Below, one piece after another: positions 13,892 to 19,850 of a stretch of 19,850 nt of DNA (its first letter is position 1; the number at the start of each line of letters is the position of its first letter). Origin of the DNA: Propionibacteriaceae bacterium (lineage in GTDB: Bacteria > Actinomycetota > Actinomycetes > Propionibacteriales > Propionibacteriaceae). The stretch lies in the NCBI GenBank assembly GCA_031262845.1, contig JAISGZ010000139.1, forward strand, positions 1 to 19,850, read 5' to 3'. The position numbers and the translations under genes are program-made. The notes beneath the pieces are model-generated. The model had not been told where the DNA came from, ran no database searches, and was given only the letters and a program-made list of their open reading frames with translations.

Positions 13892-15079
13892 GTGTCCACC
13901 CCCATTCTGGTTGTGAACTGTGGTTCCAGCTCATTGAAATACCAAGTCATCGAGATCGAGTCGGAAGCCGTCTGGGCTAATGGCCTGGTGGAGAAAATTG
14001 GCTTGCCAGAGGGTGAAGTGACCCATAAGACCCCGGCCGGTGAACACACCGTGACGGCGCCGATCCCCGATCACGTGGCGGCTTTGCAGCTGGTCGCGCT
14101 GGCGTTCGAGAAGCACGGCCCGAGCCTGGCCGACGTGGTAGCCGTTGGTCACCGGGCGGTTCACGGTGGCGAGCGTTTCCGGGCTCCGACCCTGATCGAC
14201 GACGATGTCATCGCCGGTTTGACCGAGTTGGCCGGTTTGGCGCCGCTCCACAACCCGCCGGCCATCGAAGGCATCAAAGCCGCCCGGGCGATGTTGCCCA
14301 ATGTGCCCCACGTGGCGATTTTTGACACCGCTTTCTTCTCGACCTTGCCGCCTGAGGCCTACACCTACGCCATCGACAAGAACCTGGCCCACCAATACTC
14401 GATCCGGAAATACGGCTTCCACGGCACGTCACACTCGTTCGTGTCGAAGGAAACGGCCAAGTTCCTCGGCCGCGACCTGGCGTCCCTGAAGACCATCGTC
14501 TGCCACCTTGGCAACGGGGCTTCGATCTCAGCCGTTGACGGCGGGGTCGCTATCGAAACCTCAATGGGCCTGACGCCGCTGGCCGGTTTGGTCATGGGCA
14601 CGCGCTCCGGCGATATCGACCCCGGCGTCTTCGCCTATCTGTTGCGGCAAGCCGGAATGGATGCGACCGCGGTGGACACCTTGCTCAACAAACAGTCAGG
14701 GATGTTCGGTTTGACCGGCATGTCCGATTTCCGTGATATCGATGATGCGGTCGACGCCGGTGACCCGGACGCTCAATTGGCGGTGTCGGTTTATCTCCAC
14801 CGGCTGGTCGGCTACATCGGTTCGTACATCGCCCAACTCGGTGGCGTAGACGCGCTCGTCTTCACGGCCGGTGTCGGTGAGAACGACGCCACGATTCGGA
14901 AGGGTATCTGCGACCGCTTAGCGCCGCTCGGCTTCCAGCTCGATCCGGAAGTGAACGCGGTCCGGTCGAAAGAGCCCCGCCTGATTTCCCAACCCGATTC
15001 ACCCGTCAAGATCCTCGTGGTGCCAACCAATGAGGAATTGGCGATGGCTCGAGAGACGGCTGCTACCATCCGCTCATGA
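13892..15079 (+). CDS. ackA: Acetate kinase
   Basis: Converts acetyl-phosphate and ADP to acetate and ATP, the substrate-level phosphorylation step of acetate formation; reversible for acetate uptake. The 395 residues match the family length of about 400. Seen: N-terminal VVNCGSSSLK (Asn9), HRAVHGGERF with Arg88, FDTAF with Asp145, YGFHGTSHS with His177, nucleotide-binding CHLGNGAS, GTRSGDIDPG with Arg238, FTAGVGEND, and NEELAMARET with Glu381. Arg88, Asp145, His177, Arg238 and Glu381 are each exactly three below the known catalytic residues of Methanosarcina AckA (91, 148, 180, 241, 384), so the active site is intact. GTG13892 is chosen for its spacing from AAAGGG and the MSTPILVVNCGSSS start. 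The stop overlaps the next start (ATGA). The partner gene pta is about 3 kb away on the opposite strand. Confidence 0.97.
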   Translation: MSTPILVVNCGSSSLKYQVIEIESEAVWANGLVEKIGLPEGEVTHKTPAGEHTVTAPIPDHVAALQLVALAFEKHGPSLADVVAVGHRAVHGGERFRAPTLIDDDVIAGLTELAGLAPLHNPPAIEGIKAARAMLPNVPHVAIFDTAFFSTLPPEAYTYAIDKNLAHQYSIRKYGFHGTSHSFVSKETAKFLGRDLASLKTIVCHLGNGASISAVDGGVAIETSMGLTPLAGLVMGTRSGDIDPGVFAYLLRQAGMDATAVDTLLNKQSGMFGLTGMSDFRDIDDAVDAGDPDAQLAVSVYLHRLVGYIGSYIAQLGGVDALVFTAGVGENDATIRKGICDRLAPLGFQLDPEVNAVRSKEPRLISQPDSPVKILVVPTNEELAMARETAATIRS

Positions 15080-15855
15080 CAACGGCGTTGGTAACCGGCG
15101 GGACGGTCGGTTTGGGTCAGGTTTTCGCCGAGAGATTGGCTCAAGATGGCTGGGACCTGGTCTTGGCTTCGCGTGATGCCGCTGGCCTAGAACAGGCCGC
15201 GGATCGTTTGCGGACGAGTTACGGTATCGCCGTCGAAGTCATCCCAACCGATCTGGCAGACCGGGCCCAAACCTTGGCCTTGGCCGAGCGGTTGGAAGAC
15301 CCGGACCGGCCGATCGACCTGCTGGTCAACAACGCTGGCTTTGGGATTCACGATTCGCTGATCGACCTCGACGTTGATCGCATGGTGCGGGCCGTCGAAG
15401 TCATGGACATCGCCCCGGCCATCCTGTCGGCGGCCGCCGCTCGGTCGATGAAAGACCGCGGCCAAGGTGGCATCATCACGGTCACGAGTTCGGCTGGCAC
15501 ACTGCGCAACGGCATCTACTCGGCCGTCAAGGACTGGGCCACGATCCACAGTGAATCGTTGGCCATCGAATTGGCCGGTACCGGTGTCCGGGTGGTCGCC
15601 GTCATGCCGGGCTGGGTCGAAACCGAGTTCCACCAGCGAGCCGGGATCAAGGCCAACGCCTTCCCCAGCTTCCTCAAACGACTCGTCTACATCCCGGCCG
15701 AACAAGTCGTTGACCAGGCCTTGAAGGCGGTCGCCGAAGGCCGCGTGATCTGCGTTCCGACGAGGCGTTGGGCCTTCTTCGTCTGGCTCGGCCGAGTCAT
15801 GCCACGGGCGCTCAACCGCCGGGTGTCGGCCGCTCTGACCCACTCCCGGACGTGA
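15076..15855 (+). CDS. Short-chain dehydrogenase/reductase (SDR)
   Basis: A 259-residue classical SDR: an NAD(P)-dependent oxidoreductase with a Rossmann fold and unknown substrate. Seen: cofactor-binding TGGTVGLG (residues 7-14; the family usually has TGASSGIG), an Arg after the second strand (ASRD) suggesting NADP(H) preference, NNAG (85-88), SSAG (138-141) providing the catalytic Ser, and YSAVK with Tyr148 and Lys152. The PGWVETEF segment after the active site is typical. The C-terminus has a hydrophobic/basic patch (RWAFFVWLGRVMPRALNRR) that may contact membrane or lipid substrates. ATG15076 overlaps the ackA stop by four bases, so it is probably translationally coupled to acetate kinase. 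The next gene begins 4 bp after its stop. No pathway link to acetate is apparent. Confidence 0.9.
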   Translation: MTTALVTGGTVGLGQVFAERLAQDGWDLVLASRDAAGLEQAADRLRTSYGIAVEVIPTDLADRAQTLALAERLEDPDRPIDLLVNNAGFGIHDSLIDLDVDRMVRAVEVMDIAPAILSAAAARSMKDRGQGGIITVTSSAGTLRNGIYSAVKDWATIHSESLAIELAGTGVRVVAVMPGWVETEFHQRAGIKANAFPSFLKRLVYIPAEQVVDQALKAVAEGRVICVPTRRWAFFVWLGRVMPRALNRRVSAALTHSRT

Positions 15856-15859
15856 CCTG

Positions 15860-16468
15860 GTGACGACAGACCAACCGTCAGCGGGCTCCTCGGGAGTCCC
15901 AACTCAGGACGCCTCGAATCCGGTTGCTCCGGCTCAGGCCACCTCAGCCCAGGCCACCTCGGCTCCGACCACCCCGACTCAGGCCCAACCGCGACAGGTC
16001 ATCTTCGTCTGCTGGGGCAACATCTGCCGCTCACCAATGGCCGAGCGCGTGGCCCGTAAACAGGCCCTGGTAGCTGGCCTGACCGATGTGGTCTTTACCA
16101 GTGCCGCCACGTCGACCGATGAAATCGGCCACCCGATCGACCCGCGTGGCCGGCGGGTTCTCGAACGGGCCGGCTACGAAGCCGACGGTCACTCCGCCCA
16201 TCAGATCACGACCGAGGAAATCGCCCAAGCCGAGTTGGTCGTCGTCATGGAGCAACTTCACATCGACTTACTCCTGCGGCGAGCACCGCAGGCCACGAAC
16301 CTGGTCTTGTTGACAGATTTCGACCCCGCCCACCGAGGCGAGCCAGTCGACGACCCCTGGTTCGGCCCCGATTCAGCCTTCGACGTCACCCTGGCCGCCA
16401 TCGAGAGCGCCCTACCCGGTTTGTTCGACTATTTGAAGAACCCATCTGGCCTTGCGGAAGCCGTGTAA
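15860..16468 (+). CDS. Low-molecular-weight protein-tyrosine phosphatase with a disordered N-terminal extension
   Basis: A cytosolic cysteine phosphatase of the LMW-PTP/arsenate-reductase-like fold, 202 residues. The P-loop is C-W-G-N-I-C-R-S: nucleophile Cys51, then five residues to Arg57. The general-acid Asp is Asp165 in DDPWFG, equivalent to the usual DPYYG, and Ser/Thr-rich segments fit the fold. Residues 1-47 form a Pro/Ala/Thr/Gln-rich extension with a tandem AQATS unit, unlike the family, where the P-loop Cys lies near residue 8-15. No ATG, GTG or TTG occurs between GTG15860 and the P-loop, so the extension is not a mis-called start. Spacing of 4 bp from the SDR stop, with no visible Shine-Dalgarno, implies coupling. 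It could dephosphorylate tyrosine-kinase targets or low-molecular phosphoesters; the substrate is unknown. Confidence 0.92.
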   Translation: MTTDQPSAGSSGVPTQDASNPVAPAQATSAQATSAPTTPTQAQPRQVIFVCWGNICRSPMAERVARKQALVAGLTDVVFTSAATSTDEIGHPIDPRGRRVLERAGYEADGHSAHQITTEEIAQAELVVVMEQLHIDLLLRRAPQATNLVLLTDFDPAHRGEPVDDPWFGPDSAFDVTLAAIESALPGLFDYLKNPSGLAEAV

Positions 16469-16496
16469 CAACTCGACTTGGAACACAGGTGTTACA
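16464..16496. repeat. Inverted repeat TGTAACA/TGTTACA over the phosphatase stop codon
   Basis: TGTAACA at 16464-16470 includes the TAA stop of the phosphatase gene. Its exact reverse complement TGTTACA lies at 16490-16496, with 19 nt between. It lies just before the main terminator. It may be an accessory 3'-end hairpin or a protein-binding site. Confidence 0.4.
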
Positions 16497-16511
16497 GTTC
16501 GTACTAATTCT

Positions 16512-16553
16512 CCCCGCCATCCAGGTGTACCTGCATTGGCGGGGATTATTTGT
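16512..16553 (+). terminator. Rho-independent terminator of the ackA-SDR-phosphatase unit
   Basis: A perfect 8-bp stem CCCCGCCA (16512-16519) / TGGCGGGG (16537-16544) encloses a second stem, CAGG/CCTG, with a short loop. A T-rich tail ATTATTTGT follows at 16545-16553. It lies 43 bp after the phosphatase stop, separating this transcription unit from the plsC-like gene. Confidence 0.85.
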
Positions 16554-16633
16554 CAGGTGAAACGCGAAACCACATCGTCAGAACGGCCTGCCGACCTACT
16601 GAGTGGGCTCCCCCAGTCCTTGGTTTTGACCAG

Positions 16634-16639
16634 TAGAAT
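16634..16639 (+). promoter_or_regulatory. -10 box TAGAAT for the acyltransferase gene
   Basis: TAGAAT is a good TANNNT -10 element, with a predicted start near 16646 and a leader of about 23 nt. The ribosome-binding site GGAGAGAGG at 16657-16665 follows. No clear -35 box is seen at 17-18 bp. Confidence 0.5.
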
Positions 16640-16668
16640 CGCACTCGTCCTGTCACGGAGAGAGGCCG

Positions 16669-17442
16669 ATGTCATCGAGAACCATTGACCCACGTCACTA
16701 CCGTTCGCGGGTGCGCAGTGGGGCGCGTTTCGTGGCTCAGGGGCTGCTCATGCGCACGGCCGTGTTGAATCTGTGCAAGGTCCAGGTTCACGGTCGCGAA
16801 CTGCTCGACAACGTCGAAGCGCCGTTCATCGTCATCGCCAACCATTCCTCCCACCTCGACGCGCCTCTGATCTTTGGCACGCTGCCGCACCGCTTGTCGA
16901 AACATCTGGCGACCGGCGCGGCGGCCGACTTCTTCTTCGACAAAAAACTCAAAGGGACGGCCACCTCCCTGTTCTTCAACGCCTACCCGGTTGAACGCAA
17001 GGGTTTACGCACCCGCAAGGGCATCACCGGGCAACTGCTGGACGAAGGCATCCCGCTGCTGATCTTCCCCGAGGGTACGCGCTCCCGGAATGGCGCTATC
17101 GGCCACTTCACGCCCGGCGTGGCGGCGCTATCGATCGCCCGTGACATTCCCGTCCTGCCGGTAGCGCTAGTCGGCGCCTTCGCCGCCTGGCCGTATTACC
17201 GCTCGATCCCGCCGGTCAACCACCCCGAAATCCACGTCGTTTTCGGCCACCCACTGATGCCGATGCCCGGCGAAATCGCCCACCAATTCGCTGAGCGCCA
17301 ACAACGTGTCATCGCCGAACTCCACAACTCAACCGCCCGGGCCTACAAGTTCCCGACCCTCGACGACTACGAGCGCGCCGCCGTCCTCAAACGCGCCGGC
17401 CAAGACGATGAACCCGCAAAACCCGAGGCCGACCAGTCCTAG
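16669..17442 (+). CDS. PlsC-type 1-acyl-sn-glycerol-3-phosphate acyltransferase
   Basis: A 257-residue membrane-associated acyltransferase, expected to transfer an acyl chain to lysophosphatidic acid or a related acceptor in phospholipid synthesis. Motif I is NHSSHLD, with catalytic His59 and Asp64 (H-x4-D). A motif II-like segment is FNAYPVERKG. Motif III is FPEGTRS (Phe133 to Ser139), binding the glycerol phosphate. Motif IV is the IPVLPVAL region. There is no strong transmembrane segment, only a hydrophobic stretch near residues 22-37, so peripheral membrane attachment is likely. ATG16669 has a strong GGAGAGAGG site and its own -10 box. The C-terminal 20 residues are charged and probably disordered. 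It is flanked by terminators on both sides, so it is monocistronic, and it converges with pta and its downstream gene. Related PlsC-fold enzymes use other acceptors, so the exact substrate is not certain. Confidence 0.92.
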   Translation: MSSRTIDPRHYRSRVRSGARFVAQGLLMRTAVLNLCKVQVHGRELLDNVEAPFIVIANHSSHLDAPLIFGTLPHRLSKHLATGAAADFFFDKKLKGTATSLFFNAYPVERKGLRTRKGITGQLLDEGIPLLIFPEGTRSRNGAIGHFTPGVAALSIARDIPVLPVALVGAFAAWPYYRSIPPVNHPEIHVVFGHPLMPMPGEIAHQFAERQQRVIAELHNSTARAYKFPTLDDYERAAVLKRAGQDDEPAKPEADQS

Positions 17443-17500
17443 TCGCCCGTCTGGCCGTTCTCCCTGGTCATCAGCATCTTGTTGTCAGCCCACGCTCCTA

Positions 17501-17580
17501 ATTTCAACTTAGGTCGTGAACTTGAAATAAGAGGCCATCGGTCCCCTGCCTTATTTCAATTTTGGCCGCGAACTTGAAAC
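17501..17580. repeat. Twin 28-nt elements with TTTCAA/TTGAAA arms between convergent genes
   Basis: Two direct copies, 17501-17528 and 17553-17580, are identical at 23 of 28 positions with a 52-bp period. Each is itself an imperfect inverted repeat: ATTTCAA at the left and TTGAAA at the right, around a loop containing GG-x-CG-x-GAAC. The AT-rich arms stand out from the genome. The four arms allow alternative pairing: each copy alone, or the inner arms together. Confidence 0.75.
17522..17559. terminator. Possible bidirectional terminator between plsC-like and PNPOx-like genes
   Basis: TTGAAATAAG (17522-17531) and CTTATTTCAA (17550-17559) are perfect 10-bp inverted arms around an 18-nt loop whose ends (AGG/CCT-like) may add pairs. 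On either strand, the arm and flank after the hairpin include T-rich bases. It lies between a plus-strand stop (17442) and a minus-strand stop (17595), the expected place for a shared terminator. The stem is AT-rich, so strength is uncertain. Confidence 0.5.
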
Positions 17581-17594
17581 AGGGAACGGTCAGA

Positions 17595-18047
17595 TTACCG
17601 CTCAACCACTTCGGCAGCGTCAGGAATAGCGAAATCCTCGGTCCCTAAATTGGCGTAGAAACGACCGGACTGGGCGGTGAATCTCAGGACGCAGTAATCG
17701 GGGTCGGTGACGCCTTGGGAGTAGTAGATCGTGTCGCCGTCGTGCCAGATCAGGGCCTTGTGTTCGGCGTCTTCGAGGACTTCCATGGTGCCGGTCAGCA
17801 AAGCTCCCTGGAAACGCTGCGGGTCGAAGAAATAGAGGCAGGCTTGAGGCCGTTGCCGCCATTGAGCAACCCGCCGCGATGACGTGTTGGTCGTGAAGTA
17901 AAAGGTCTTCAGGCCTTCTCGACGCCGTGGCGGGAGCATGGCTTTGGCGTTGGGAAAGCCCCCGTCATCGACCGAACCGACGATAGCGACGGGTTGGTTG
18001 TCGATCAGCTGGCCGACAACTTTCAGTGGGCTGTCCAACACCGGCAC
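17595..18047 (-). CDS. Pyridoxamine 5'-phosphate oxidase-like (general stress protein 26-like) flavin-binding protein
   Basis: A 150-residue protein of the split-barrel PNPOx-like superfamily, which binds FMN, F420 or haem. Seen: an N-terminal helix and IVGSVDDGGFPNAKAM strand pair, the LKTFYFTTNTSSRRVAQWRQRP segment that in relatives contacts the flavin phosphate, then QACLYFFD and the barrel strand GALLTGTMEVLED, and a C-terminal TDPDYCVLRFTAQSGRFYANL. This order matches small PNPOx-family proteins common in anaerobic and gut bacteria. It is shorter than true PdxH (about 210 residues), so vitamin B6 synthesis is unlikely. GTG18047 begins 6 bp after the pta stop, so the two are almost surely co-transcribed. 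No strong Shine-Dalgarno is seen, suggesting coupling. The reaction is unknown. Confidence 0.85.
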   Translation of the reverse strand: MPVLDSPLKVVGQLIDNQPVAIVGSVDDGGFPNAKAMLPPRRREGLKTFYFTTNTSSRRVAQWRQRPQACLYFFDPQRFQGALLTGTMEVLEDAEHKALIWHDGDTIYYSQGVTDPDYCVLRFTAQSGRFYANLGTEDFAIPDAAEVVER

Positions 18048-18053
18048 CTCGGC

Positions 18054-19850
18054 TCAGGCTTGAGCGAACCGGGATGGCTGCCCGGACGGCTCCGCCTGGG
18101 CCTGGATGGCCGTGATCGCCACCGTGTTGACGATGTCGTCGACCAGGGCCCCGCGGGACAGGTCGTTGACCGGCTTGTTGAGGCCTTGGAGCACGGGGCC
18201 GATGGCCAGCGCACCCGAGGTCCGCTGGACGGCTTTGTAGGTGTTATTACCCGTGTTGAGGTCGGGGAAGATGAAGACCGTGGCTTTCCCGGCCACCGGC
18301 GAATCCGGCATCTTGGTCCGGGCGACCGTGGCGTCCATCGCGGCGTCGAACTGAATCGGCCCTTCGACGAGCAACTCCGGATCCCGCTGCCGCACCAGCT
18401 CGGTGGCTTCGCGGACCTTGTCGACGTCCGTGCCGCTGCCCGACGTACCTGTGGAATACGACAACATGGCGACCCGCGGCGTGATCCCGAACGCCTTGGC
18501 GGTTTCGGCCGAAGCGATCGCGATATCGGCCAGTTCGGTAGCCGACGGGTTGGGGTTGACGGCACAGTCGGCGAATACCAAGACGCGGTCCGGCAAGCAC
18601 ATCAAGAACGACGAACTGACGACCGAGAAGCCCGGCCGGGTCTTGATGAACTCGAGGGAGGGCCGGATCGTATTGGCGGTGGTGTTGACCGCACCCGACA
18701 CCATGCCGTCGGCGAGCCCGAAATGGACCATCATGGTCGCGAAATACGACAGGTCTTTGAGCTTGTCACGGGCCTGTTCGATGGTGATGCCCTTCTTCGC
18801 CCGGAGGCGGGCGTACTCGGCCGCGAACTTGTCGACCAACTCGGGGTTCGACGGATCAATGATCGTGGCCCGGTTGAGTTTGAGATCCAGCGCCGCCGCT
18901 CGGGCCAGGATCGACTCCTGGTCGCCCAGCAGGATGATGTCCGACACATTGCGCGCCAGCAAAATATGAGCCGACTGCAAAATTCGGTCGTCACTGGCTT
19001 CGGGCATCACGATGACACGCTTGTCAGCCCGGGCTTGTTGCATCAGTTGATACTCGAACATGAGCGGCGTGCGGACATTCGACCCGATCAGATCAAGCGC
19101 CCGGCCGAGCTTGTCGGCGCCGACGTAACGGTCGAACATCTTGTGCGCGATCTCGACCTTGTGCGACGAATCGGTGATCTCGCCTTCGAGACCGAACATC
19201 CGTTCAGCCGTCGTATAGGTTCCGAACGTCGTCCGGGCGATCGGCGGTTTCGGATCAATGGTGGAGATCAACTGGTCGATTTCGTGGGGAATCTCGAAGC
19301 CACCGACCAACAAGATGGCGGCGATCGACGGGAAACCACCGGACTGGTGAGCCAGCAGCAACCCGGGCAAGAGATCGAACCGGTCGGCCGGCGTGATCAC
19401 CGTGTAATTCGGCGACATCCCCGCTAAGACGTGCGGCAAGGTCATCGCCGCGATCATGACGCCGAGCGACTCCTGTTCCAGCTGTTCTTCGTGGCCGTAG
19501 AGGACCGTCGCCTCGGTCGACTCGAACTGCTGGCGCACGGTCGGCGACGTGAGCGACAAATTCTCCGGCAAAACCGCCACGATCGGCAGTTCGAGCGAAG
19601 CCAGCGCGGTCTGATAATCCGATAGTTCAGCGCCGTTAACCCGCGTCGCGACCACACCCAAACCAGTCACGTGGCTGCTGTCGATCTCGTCTTGGATCGA
19701 GTCGATCATGTTGCGCAAGCCTTCCGGCGTCCGCCCATCGCCGCGCACGACCAGCAAGGTGACGGCGTTGAGGTTCCGCGCCACCGCCACGTTGAAGGAG
19801 AACTCGGCACTACCCAAGTCACCGACGTAATCCGAGCCGACGATGACGAT
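18054..19850 (-). CDS. pta: Phosphate acetyltransferase, long form (5' end beyond the window)
   Basis: Converts acetyl-CoA and phosphate to acetyl-phosphate and CoA, the step before acetate kinase. The frame is open to the last base of the window and reads IVIVGSDYVGDLGSAEFSFN there, the end of the N-terminal P-loop domain, so roughly 100 residues are missing; 598 are visible. Order: remainder of the cobyric-acid-synthase-like N-terminal domain, a DRTGG-type central domain, then the PTA_PTB catalytic domain (from about the KRVIVMPEASDDRIL segment). The latter has SYSTGTSGSG, EGPIQFDAA, the PDLNTGNN segment and KPVNDLSRGA near the end, all typical of active Pta. The long form is usual in actinobacteria and enterobacteria. 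A PNPOx-like gene follows 6 bp downstream. Its partner ackA is on the other strand about 3 kb away. Position 19817 is not the true start. Confidence 0.96.
   Translation of the reverse strand: MVIVGSDYVGDLGSAEFSFNVAVARNLNAVTLLVVRGDGRTPEGLRNMIDSIQDEIDSSHVTGLGVVATRVNGAELSDYQTALASLELPIVAVLPENLSLTSPTVRQQFESTEATVLYGHEEQLEQESLGVMIAAMTLPHVLAGMSPNYTVITPADRFDLLPGLLLAHQSGGFPSIAAILLVGGFEIPHEIDQLISTIDPKPPIARTTFGTYTTAERMFGLEGEITDSSHKVEIAHKMFDRYVGADKLGRALDLIGSNVRTPLMFEYQLMQQARADKRVIVMPEASDDRILQSAHILLARNVSDIILLGDQESILARAAALDLKLNRATIIDPSNPELVDKFAAEYARLRAKKGITIEQARDKLKDLSYFATMMVHFGLADGMVSGAVNTTANTIRPSLEFIKTRPGFSVVSSSFLMCLPDRVLVFADCAVNPNPSATELADIAIASAETAKAFGITPRVAMLSYSTGTSGSGTDVDKVREATELVRQRDPELLVEGPIQFDAAMDATVARTKMPDSPVAGKATVFIFPDLNTGNNTYKAVQRTSGALAIGPVLQGLNKPVNDLSRGALVDDIVNTVAITAIQAQAEPSGQPSRFAQA

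Noticed and set aside
13675..13980. Open frame (101 codons) crossing into ackA
   Set aside because: It overlaps the ackA start in another frame and covers the operator-like dyad; no domain is recognisable.
17994..19427. Long plus-strand open frame (477 codons) opposite pta
   Set aside because: It is antisense to a clearly conserved pta catalytic domain, its product is Asp/Arg/Gly-rich without known motifs, and it arises from G/C third-position bias.
1..19850. Mobile island, prophage or IS boundaries
   Set aside because: No transposase, integrase, phage gene, tRNA or terminal inverted repeats were found, and composition is even apart from the low-complexity tail.

Overview
This window comes from a G+C-rich actinobacterium. 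The signs are the strong G/C bias at third codon positions, frequent GTG starts, the actinobacterial form of PepN, 4-bp ATGA/GTGA gene overlaps, and a -10-like box placed as for a leaderless mRNA. Acetate kinase and phosphotransacetylase point to acetate fermentation or overflow. I cannot name a genus from sequence alone.

Layout. (1) 185-3007 (+): pepN, an M1 aminopeptidase with two low-complexity insertions. (2) 3159-12472 (+): an ABC exporter pair. The first gene is extraordinary. An ABC-2-type ATPase domain of about 295 residues is followed, in one uninterrupted frame, by about 2,520 residues of Pro/Thr/Ser/Ala-rich, probably disordered sequence. That tail has distinct blocks: acidic; Ser/Thr/Pro/Asp-rich with recurring Trp motifs; a Trp/Tyr/Gly-rich block; a basic Pro/Arg block with tandem 11-residue repeats; and a short C-terminal cap. 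Its stop codon overlaps the GTG start of a six-helix ABC-2 permease. The ATPase domain also carries substitutions at the signature glycine and the H-switch histidine. (3) 12712-13665 (+): a cation diffusion facilitator, probably leaderless. (4) 13892-16468 (+): ackA, a short-chain dehydrogenase and a low-molecular-weight protein-tyrosine phosphatase, overlapping or nearly touching, and ended by a clear hairpin terminator. (5) 16669-17442 (+): a PlsC-type acyltransferase with its own likely promoter. (6) 17443-17594: a convergent intergenic region with two copies of a 28-nt element that can fold in alternative ways. (7) 17595-19850 (-): pta, cut by the right window edge, followed by a pyridoxamine-5'-phosphate-oxidase-like gene.

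The metabolic theme is acetyl-CoA to acetyl-phosphate to acetate (Pta, then AckA). Unusually, the two genes lie on opposite strands and converge on plsC instead of forming a pta-ackA operon. The feature most deserving follow-up is the giant-tailed ABC ATPase (3159-11612). Its modular tail, duplicated Trp-containing motifs and altered ATPase motifs suggest a scaffold or condensate-like role attached to a membrane transporter, which is inference. No RNA genes, insertion sequences, prophage genes or CRISPR arrays were recognised. No gene-free stretch exceeds 300 bases.
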